This document shows, in pieces, positions 56,603-64,000 of a stretch of DNA of 64,000 nt. Under the pieces are notes generated by a model. The model made no database searches. It was not told where the DNA came from and saw only the letters and a program-made list of their open reading frames with translations. Both the position numbers and the translations under genes were made by a program. Source of the stretch: Theodoxus fluviatilis (lineage: Eukaryota; Mollusca; Gastropoda; Cycloneritida; Neritidae); NCBI GenBank assembly GCA_034096865.1, contig JAWQFJ010016569.1:16001-80000 (forward strand). The letters are read 5' to 3'. Positions within the stretch are counted from its first letter, which is position 1, and every line of letters starts with the position of its first letter.

Positions 56603-57754
56603 CTAGTGGTCATGCACATGAACGTAAGTAAGTAAATACTGAAATCCTTCTCGACTCCTCGGCAAAGGGCCAACACAATCCATCACCACTCGTGAGAATG
56701 GCTCTTGGACTACCGGAATAGGTCTAAGGCAAGCCTTGGGCCCTTCTTGTCCCTTCTTCCCTGCCAGCTGGCATTCAAAACATTGCTTGCATAGACGCTT
56801 CACCTCTCTCATCATTCCTGGCCACACAAAGTGTTGCCGCAACCGTTGATAGGTTTTGGTCACGCCCCTATGTCCTGCCATAGAGCTATTATGGGCTAAA
56901 TCTAACACAAAGGGTCGGTGGCTGGGTGGTAACACCACTGCACACCTCACTTTCCATCCATCCGACACAGATGCTGTTCGGGGTCTGCTCCTCAACATCA
57001 ACACTCCTCCCCTCAGGAAGTATCCTGGAGATTCATCACCTTTAATTTCCTCCTCTGCTTGCTCATACAGAGTACTTGAATCAGAGTCACGCTTTTGCTC
57101 ATCTATCAGAGCCGACCTTCCTCTCACTGTTTGTAGATCCACTGCCTGTGGCTTTGACTCGCAACTACCTCTCTCTAGGTCGCCATGCAAATTACCCTCC
57201 AGTATGGGTGACAGAAACGTGTCTCCCAACTCCACCTCCGGAGATGTCATTCTCTTTTGAGTAGACTGTGTCACTGCTCCACAGGAGAAAATTCCATCAT
57301 TTTCCTTTCCACCTCCACTCTCTTCAATCTGGGGAATTCCAAGCATCACAGGCTCTCTCATATCACTCAAGGTAAGCGCAGCCTCTTCTGAACTGACTAC
57401 CACCCTTCTACCTGCCAAATCATTCCCCAATATCACATCCACGCCCAGAATAGGCAGCTCCTCACACACACAAACCACGGCGTGACCACAATACTTGTTA
57501 GTTTCCAACATCACCTCATGCAATGGACAAGACTGACCCGCCCCGCCAATGCCAGACAACAAAACTCTCTTCCCCGTGGCCGATCCTCCCCAATCTTTAA
57601 CAACATCAGATCGCACCAGCGTAACTGCTGCTCCAGTATCACGAAACACATCAACAGGTATCTCCCCATTCCCCACGCACAACTTCCCACGGGATACATA
57701 CGGGGTGAAACACTCCTCGACCTTCTCCCTCCTGACGGAGTCCGCTCCTCTCAC
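56603..57754 (-). pseudogene. Gmr1-like Gypsy protease followed by integrase N-terminus
   Basis: 383 residues. Aspartic protease with active-site Asp39-Thr40-Gly41 (VFRDTGAAVTLV) and ILGVDVILGNDL. After a linker of about 130 residues comes the integrase HHCC finger (His288, His295, Cys325, Cys328) and the first core Asp359 (VVMDCVGPLP). It then breaks at a TTAC microsatellite and frameshift, right at the edge of unit B. Protease directly before integrase, without RT between, is the order of Gmr1-type Gypsy elements and differs from the usual PR-RT-IN. Confidence 0.75.
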
Positions 57755-58516
57755 CTAATGGTCTACTTTGCTCCATCACTACACCTAGGTTTCTCACCAA
57801 TGCTACACGCTGTCGGTTATCAGCAGTCACTCTCATTCGGCAATGGCGAATCATGTGTCCCATCTTTCCACACCTGAAGCATCTGACACTTCCAGGTGGT
57901 TGGCTAGCACTCCTTCGCTCCTCCCTTCTCCCTCCATTTCCCTTGACTGCTTCAGTCGCTTTCTCTCTCTTTCCCTGGCTAGGACGTTTCCCTTCATCCC
58001 GACCCTTATTAGATCCACTACATGCATGGAGCAGATAATAATCATCAGCCATCCAAGCTGCCTGATCAACCTCCTCCACTCTTCTCCCAAGTAGACTCGA
58101 ACCTCTTCTGTCACCGAATTATCAAACTGTTCTCTGACAATCAATTGCTTCAAACTATTCAGATCTTCAGTCACACCGACAGCAACACACCACCTGTTAA
58201 ACGTACTGTGCAATCGATAAGCAAAATCTCTGTGCGTCTCTTTCTCTCTCTTCCTACATGTCCGGAACTTCTGATGATAAGCTTCGGGGGTAAGGGCATA
58301 CTTCTTCAGAATCTCTCCCTTCAATGTGTCATAATCACACTCCTTCATTGGTAACGTGGTATAGACCTCTTGAGCCTTTCCAACCAAAACACTACCCACA
58401 ATGACAGACCAATGAGCCTTCTGCCACCTCAAACTTTCTGCCTGTTTCTCAAAAGTAGCAAAGAATCCCTCTACATTCCCCTCCGAGAATGCTGGCACTC
58501 CTGTATACCTTCTCAT
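57651..58516 (-). pseudogene. SCAN-like Gypsy Gag with zinc knuckle, frameshifted
   Basis: N-terminal frame 58516-58090: SEGNVEGFFATFEKQAESLR, WSVIVGSVLVGKAQEVYTTL, ALTPEAYHQKFRTCRKREKE and LIVREQFDNSVTEEVRVYL, the helical pattern shared by Gmr1-type gag and the vertebrate SCAN domain. The frame shifts near 58080 and continues in 58079-57651 (VDQAAWMADDYYLLHACSGS) to a CCHC knuckle CFRCGKMGHMIRHC. It then overlaps the protease frame. Confidence 0.75.
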
Positions 58517-58529
58517 GTCAATCTCCCCC

Positions 58530-58720
58530 TCTAGCTCTCGCTGACCATGTGACAGGGCCTTTAAGCAACTCTAAACCCCCGCCGAATCAACGCCCACATG
58601 CGCAGACCGCCGCTCTATCAACGCTCGATCCACCGCTAAACCAACGCTCGCTACCGTTAAACCAACTCTAAAGCAACGCTGGTTTCAGCGGTGCACCGCT
58701 AAGGCAACACCTGTGTTTTC
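58530..58720 (-). repeat. Degenerate short tandem repeat upstream of gag
   Basis: Repeated AACGCTCG, CCGCTAAACCAAC and CTCTAAAGCAACGC wording over about 150 bp. Probably retroelement leader. Confidence 0.4.
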
Positions 58721-59522
58721 GATTTTTTCCCCATTTTGTGCACGGTGACGAGCGTTGTCGAAATTCGGTCCCCTCTCCCTACCGTTCAAGAAACGCTCGA
58801 ACAAAGTTCGGGCGGTGTGACCGGGACTTCACCCAATAACTTCGCCGAATAGACGGCTAGAGTATTCTCACGCCTACCGATTCAGAGCGAGTACATGACA
58901 AGAAAACCCACTAACCTAAACCCCTACCGTGGCGTCATAAAAAAAGCACTAACTGGCCCTTGATGGCAAATTAACAAAGACTTAAAAAAACAAAACCGCA
59001 CCACATCACTTCAATCTGTAAGAGGGACTCAAACTCGCAGAACACTCGAGGCGATGCTGGGGTGATGAACGCTTTATTTCCGCCAAGCCGACACACTCCC
59101 GACTGCTCCCGGTCTCTGCCTTATCAAGCCGAGGCGCGGACCTCATTGTAAACTACCCTCGCAGACCTGTGAGACAGGACTGCTTGGATACCGCTTTGAC
59201 CAATTCTTGTGTTTCTGCACTCCTACTTATCCGAGAATTACATCTATATACAACGAGATATAATCAGGACAGTCTACAGGACTATGCTACAATTGATTAT
59301 TCACCTATCTAACAAAGTCAATAAGACCAAAATGAGCTATATGCTGAACACAGCACGGATAAAGTGATTCTTATTACTGGGCGGGAAGAGGAAATGCTGC
59401 CCCATCCCCGTCTCCATACAGCCGTCGCAGGCGGAGACCATCAGCTGAGCTATGAATAGCCCGGATCTGAGCGTCTCAGTTTACATGGCCGCATCTCCTC
59501 TGCTACAGGGAGCCAGACTCCT
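58721..59522. other. Leader or LTR candidate of the Gmr1-like element
   Basis: Non-coding and moderately GC-rich. No clear TG...CA ends or primer site found by eye. Confidence 0.3.
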
Positions 59523-59909
59523 TTACAAATGCATAGCCATACTCATTATCTCACAATGAGGTTGCTGCATCTTCACAAGAGGCAAGTTTCTGAGCAAATG
59601 CACTCTCGCAAACTTTATTGTTGTTATTTGCCTCGGCAATTTTGTTGTCACTCTGCTCGGCCCTGTCAGTAGTGTCAGTGTCACTCCCCTGCACAGACTC
59701 GCCACCAATACTTGGCAAGCCTGCTCCAGCTTGGACTCCGCCTCTCCCCATCTCAGATGACTTCCTCTCAACACCACAGTCTTTCCCTACGAACTGATTC
59801 CCCATGAATCGCCTCTTTCTTCTCCGCATAACTGCTGATGGGATCACAGTCATCAGATCCTTGGGTTCTTTTTCCGAAACGATAGATTGGATTCTCTTTG
59901 GCTTGATCT
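59523..59909 (-). CDS. Unidentified exon-like frame
   Basis: A minus-strand acceptor TTTGCACCTAG precedes 59909. One frame reads KENPIYRFGKRTQGSDDCDP then ISSYAEKKEAIHGE and stops; another (59853-59523) reads MRRRKRRFMGNQFVGKDCGV ... and is low-complexity later (GADTDTT-like, NNNNK). Both are plausible and neither is identified. Confidence 0.25.
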
Positions 59910-61464
59910 AGGTGCAAACAAGCGATCATTCAAAGACATTCATCCACTTCTTATAAGATACCACACAATTTGAGATTAACTAAACAGATATTTATTAATT
60001 TTAGACCACCACAATCAGGATATTATCACACTAAAAAACAAAGTAATTATACCACAGTATTTGATTCATACCCATTCAATTTCCCGAATCTCCCCCACCC
60101 AAGAGTTCCCTAATCTTCCCCAAAAGTCAGCTGACCGCCCAGGATCTCCACTAGTACCCTCGACGAAGAGGCGGGTCCCAACCAATCACCAGGGATTGCT
60201 TCCCCCGAAGAAATCTTCCGTTCTCCGGATTGTCCCTCCACGTCAAGGCGACAGGAAAACAGTGCAGTCCACCACAAGTCGGGATGGCGAGGCAGGTGCT
60301 AAAGAAAAATATTTCATCGGATCCCCATAATACATGTCCCAATTTACATTAAATGATAATTCCACAAAACCAAGTCAAACCTAGCTTCATAAAAATAATT
60401 GTATAAGTTTTCAGTTGAATGACTGGGTCAAATAGTGAAGTGATGACGTTCTTAAAAAGGAAAACTTTCAATTTGACGTCACTCACTTTCCAAAATTCCT
60501 TTTGTGTTGCATTCTTTCACACAAATCCTTTTTTGCACAAGACCACAGCACACTTGATTCGAGAGAGAAAATGGGCATCTTTATTAAGAAAGCATAGTAA
60601 CCAAAGATTAACACAACATCCAGTATTCTTTCTTAATAAAGAGCCAGTGACACCATATATTATACATACGGCAGTATAATAATCATAGCAGCATGCCTCA
60701 GAACCTCAAAATATTATTGCTCATATAACACGGCTGAGGTTGTGCAAACAAATGTACACGTCACTCACATTGCAAATTTTCCTCTTCAGAAACAGAATTC
60801 TACATTCATACAATTAATCAAAACCATGACCCTGGTTATGTCCCTTGTTCTGATCTCAGTGTTAGTTGTTCCCGATTCCTGCGCGTGCGTTCACGCACTG
60901 GGGCTGGCAATTGTCAGACCCCCCTCCAGAAGCTGAGCGCGGTCAGCGCACTGACTGGAAGTTAGAAGCAGACAACATGAGAAACCGTCTGCTAATGGCA
61001 TCCAACAACCGTGATCTGTGGCCCCGTGAAAAAAATTGTGTTTCTTCAACTCTTACAAACAATTATCATAAATAATGATTAGCTCAACAACAAGAATTTA
61101 CTAGCAATAAACTGAGACTATCCCTTTCTAAATGTGGCTATCCAAAAAAGAGGAGAACACTCACCAGTCCACCTGTGTGTATTCCGTCCATCTACTTCAC
61201 ACTTCTTAATTACATTTGTTTACAAATGCAATACACTCAGATTCCAATCTTGGAATACTGTAGCGTCCACACTGGGAAGAGAATCATCCCTTCACCAATG
61301 CCTCAGGTAAGAGTGAGAGTTTTCGGGAGACTCCCTCTTTCTCCAACGGTCAGAGCAGGGAGCTGGAGGATTCTGGGTATGACGAGTTCCTGCTCCATCG
61401 TCATATTCTATGAAACTTTTAAAAAAGGCTAAAGGACAATTTTGAAAGTTATGACTTTAAATAC
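59910..61464. other. Long stretch without recognised gene
   Basis: About 1.55 kb of mostly AT-rich sequence. Plus frame 60061-60330 (ISRISPTQEFPNLPQKSADR ...) is open for 89 codons with no recognised domain. Confidence 0.35.
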
Positions 61465-61545
61465 CGGTGGTCCAGTGGCAACGCCACCGGTCCACCAACA
61501 CAGAGGACCCCGGCTCGAAACCCGGTCATAACCAGATTTTTCTTT
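61465..61545 (+). repeat. tRNA-derived SINE-like head
   Basis: A-box-like TGGTCCAGTGGCAACGCC and B-box-like CCGGCTCGAAACCCGG, separated by 30 bases: polymerase III-like internal promoter arrangement. It lies next to the hairpin repeat. Confidence 0.5.
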
Positions 61546-61571
61546 TTACTGTACATGTATTTATTAATATT

Positions 61572-61770
61572 TATCCCTCCAGGTTTACTGGAGGTCCTAC
61601 AGACTTTATCTGTCTGTCTGTCTGTGTGTGTGTCTGTCTGTCTGTCCCGACTCCACGGCTTATATCTCAAAAACTACTGGACGGATTTCCTTGAGATTTT
61701 GCACACTAACTGGAAGTTAGGTCCGATTGAATGTATCAAATTTTCAGAATCGAGGCTTTAAGAGAAATTG
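61572..61770 (+). mobile_element. Hairpin-GTCT repeat, second copy
   Basis: CCTCCAGGTTTACTGGAGG (61576-61594), a CTGT/GTGT run, then CTACTGGACGGATTTCC and CTGGAAGTTAGGTCCGATTG, as in the element 17353-17820. Only one hairpin is present. Confidence 0.6.
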
Positions 61771-61809
61771 GTTTTTTAAGGTCGTACACTCCAGAGCGCC
61801 TCCCCAAAT

Positions 61810-62076
61810 ATGCGGTTCATGGAATGGCAAAATTGCGTAATGTTTGACGTCATTAATAACGTTGCGTCATTTGCAAGTAGAATTTTGAGGATAATGGATT
61901 TCGTACACTCGGAAGCACCTCCCTCGATAGTCAATAGATGTAAGAGCCTAATCGAGTCAAACTCTTTTCCTACGTTCACAAAACAACATTTGGCTTCTTT
62001 GTATTATGAACGTCTACCAGCAGACGCAAAAAAGCGATACTACGCTGTGTTGGCGTCAAATTCATTCCATTTGTGA
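61810..62076 (+). pseudogene. Fragment of a repeat-associated invertebrate protein, copy 1
   Basis: Ends SFPTFTKQHLASLYYERLPA then DAKKRYYAVLASNSFHL and a stop. Shares LPADAKxRYY with the frame at 62335. Confidence 0.3.
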
Positions 62077-62334
62077 AACCGGTAAAGTATATGTACCATC
62101 TAGATCGTTGCCTTTGCTGGTTAAAAGCCTGGAATCGCCCAGCGAACTAACTGAATGTCGACACAATCACGCGGCACTGTTGTACATTTGCAGTCAACGT
62201 AAGATCTCGTACGACGATTTGATTCAAGGCCTAGTGCTAATTGTTTTGATGGTCTGGTCTCAGTGTCACAAAAATATGATGATTTAATCAATCCCTGACC
62301 CGGAAATGTTGGGGACAACGACCATTTCAGCGTA

Positions 62335-62625
62335 ATGACATCGAGTCAAACAGAGTTATCTTTCCTACTTCAGCAAAACGCTTCGATATATGTTGAACCT
62401 CTACCAGCAGACGCCAAAATGCGATACTACGAGAAGAATATTGACGTTGATGGGTTAGATCCGTATGAAATACCAAACAGTTCATGCTATCATCCATTTT
62501 TCTACAATTTACAGTGCAAAATACGAACCACGGGGGTTTATGACAAGGTCGTTATAAATGCTCCACATACATACAAGTTTTCAATGGCACAGTTGGTAGA
62601 GAATTGTGCTCTTGGTCATGCATGA
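62335..62625 (+). pseudogene. Fragment of a repeat-associated invertebrate protein, copy 2
   Basis: Reads LPADAKMRYYEKNIDVDGLD then PYEIPNSSCYHPFFYN and NAPHTYKFSMAQLVENC. The RYYEK...GLDPY pattern resembles the start of a multi-copy protein family of molluscs and other invertebrates (RY-EKL...GVDPY). The last part runs into the SINE-like head at 62583. Confidence 0.4.
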
Positions 62626-62815
62626 CCAGGTTCGATTCTGCGCTGAAACGTTTTGTTCTTCTCTTTTTTCAAGGGGTTGTGGGTTCGAATCCGACCAGGT
62701 TTTTGGTGTTTGTGTGTGTGTGCATTTTTTCCTCCTCTTTTCTCGGAGGCTGCGGGTTCGAACCCGATCTTCTATTTTTTCTCCAAAACCTGGAGGTTCA
62801 GCGCCAGCGGTTTTT
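62583..62815 (+). repeat. tRNA-derived SINE-like unit with three B boxes, plus copy
   Basis: Head with A box TGGCACAGTTGGTAGAG (from 62585) and B box GGTTCGATTCT (about 62629). Two more B boxes: GGTTCGAATCC (about 62682) and GGTTCGAACCC (about 62755). Tail CCAAAACCTGGAGGTTCAGC then GCCAGCGG. Same order as the minus copy at 17048-17350. Confidence 0.65.
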
Positions 62816-63627
62816 ATTCACACTGTCAACCTGTGGCTTGACACCGCACACTCGCAAACGTTCTTTTAATCGTCATCTTGCACTCAGCGTTCAAATAGAT
62901 TCGGCAGTTGCAGCGTTCACAAAGCGCGCGAAAAGCGGAAGTTGACACCAGCCAAACATCGCTGTTAACTTTGCGCTGATTGGCTTATAAGACCCTTCAG
63001 CTCATTATAAAACTCTGATCATCCAATGAAATTCCTCCATAGAAAAATATAGGGATCGTTTCAAACATAAAACTGTGATGAAAATGGAGCAATTTGGTGA
63101 AATAATTATGTTTCTATGATGCAAAATAGTGAAGTTATGAGTTACTGAATATTAATTAGGTCATCAGCTGATTTGACAGCACAAGAAATGTTTATACCAT
63201 GCATAATAAATGACAAACTTTCATCATTTTCCGCCAAGTTGACAAGTTTATTGTTTACATCCGTGCATAGCTGAGACTTTGTGGTGTCTACAACTGGGGG
63301 TCCTCTAAAAACTTATTGTTGTGTTCCGAGCGTTGCACTTCTTTCAATCAATAAAGACTGGAGGCTTGTAAATAGTTAAACTTAGAAAATTTACTACTTC
63401 TTACTTCTTACAGTGTAACTCCACGTGTTGCAGCCTTCGACATGGCGCCCGACAATTCCGCCCGACAATTCCGCCGTGCATGCGCGCATAATGAGTAGGC
63501 AAAAGCAAGTGATAAAACCGTAGGCAAAACCAAGTGATAAAACATGATAACACGACACTCATAGTTATGAGAAAATCATAAATTTTCAAGGTAGCCTATG
63601 ACCTTCATCGGACGGTAGAGCAATGGC
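62816..63627. other. Non-coding stretch with possible 3' end
   Basis: Mostly AT-rich. CAATCAATAAAGACTGGAGG at about 63342 has an AATAAA on the plus strand and could end a transcript. CCCGACAATTCCG is tandemly doubled at about 63446-63472. Confidence 0.35.
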
Positions 63628-63867
63628 GTGAATGGACCACACGACTGTTCATGGTCAGCAACGTGTTCGACTACAGACTGTACGGGATGCGAAGCAGTTG
63701 TGGACATAATCATCGGGGATGTCTCTTTCAGAAAGGGGCAGGATTTGTTGAGGATGAGTCTTGGGATGGAAATGAGAAAACAAGCGCACTGGTGTGTGTC
63801 AGGAAGAAGCGAAATAGTTAATACTGGCATTTCTGAAGTCGCCAGAGAGCTAAGAAAACGATGTTAG
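63628..63867 (+). CDS. Unidentified frame near the right edge
   Basis: 79 codons: MNGPHDCSWSATCSTTDCTG ... SFRKGQDLLRMSLGMEMRKQ ... then TAG. Around 63604-63660 GGTAGAGCAATGGCG and GTGTTCGACTACAG also resemble a weak tRNA-like head. Function unknown. Confidence 0.2.
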   Translation: MNGPHDCSWSATCSTTDCTGCEAVVDIIIGDVSFRKGQDLLRMSLGMEMRKQAHWCVSGRSEIVNTGISEVARELRKRC

Positions 63868-64000
63868 TGTTTGCACAGGTAGGGAAATGAAGTTCGTTAG
63901 CTTCTGAACTGCTGAGCTGACTGGCTGCACAAGAAGGATAAGTTTTGATCTGGGATATGATTTTTAAGTTCAGTCCGTTCTGGAAAATAGGGGGTCCAGG

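Noticed and set aside
60061..60330. 89-codon plus-strand frame as a gene
   Set aside because: No recognised domain, no splice support, and comparable minus-strand frames overlap it; left as unassigned sequence.

Overview
The window is eukaryotic and repeat-dominated. It has spliced exons with matching intron phases, dinucleotide and tetranucleotide microsatellites, tRNA-derived SINE-like units and many broken retroelements and DNA transposons. The repeat repertoire (AGGTCA-rich non-autonomous elements, LINE tails, Gypsy families, a RING-HTH gene) suggests a mollusc, probably a marine gastropod. That assignment is inference, not proof. I see no rRNA, no functional tRNA, no CRISPR and no prokaryotic gene organisation.

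0-15 kb: an edge-truncated acidic exon (minus), then many copies of one ~850 bp element ending in a GACTCACATGC / GCATGTGAGTC inverted repeat plus a 3' GGGC-TTT-GCCC hairpin. I read these as non-autonomous Helitron2/Helentron-type elements (HINE-like) and number them H1-H14. One copy holds a 950 bp pogo/Tigger-like element with a TA duplication; another has been entered twice by later copies. Between them lies a four-exon Ulp1/SENP-like (C48) cysteine protease gene whose present reading frame stops inside copy H3, followed by scattered candidate exons of unidentified genes.

14.5-33 kb: simple repeats, a tRNA-like SINE unit, a hairpin-bounded GACA repeat, a LINE 3' tail, a decayed Gypsy gag, and a tandem segmental duplication (units at 20591, 25890 and 30568). 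Each unit carries an exon-like segment with a variable 3' end next to a poly-G tract and the remnant of an acidic transposase-like N-terminus. Units 1 and 2 also carry an ~80 bp minisatellite, a truncated HINE-like copy and a hAT C-terminal domain. The exon-like segment is triplicated in unit 3, giving five copies with very similar frames and divergent tails.

33-49 kb: an inverted pair of HINE-like copies, further copies, gag N-terminus and HTH fragments, a LINE RT tail, a decayed Gypsy (integrase with a D,D,Q triad, gag zinc knuckle, TATA-bearing LTR-like region), and a better preserved Gypsy pol (RT/RNase H and integrase separated by one in-frame stop) with 3' UTR, polypurine tract and LTR start. 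Its 5' side is fused through a 29 bp minisatellite to a RING-finger/HTH gene; the minisatellite unit is the coding sequence of that gene's HTH.

49-64 kb: LTR-like regions and two tandem, nearly identical RT/RNase H-LTR units (~2.85 kb), joined to a gag-protease-integrase block whose order (protease directly before integrase) and SCAN-like gag are those of Gmr1-type Gypsy elements. The right end has SINE-like units, a second hairpin repeat and fragments of an invertebrate repeat-associated protein family. Apart from the C48 protease and a few exon candidates, most coding sequence here is transposon-derived and broken.
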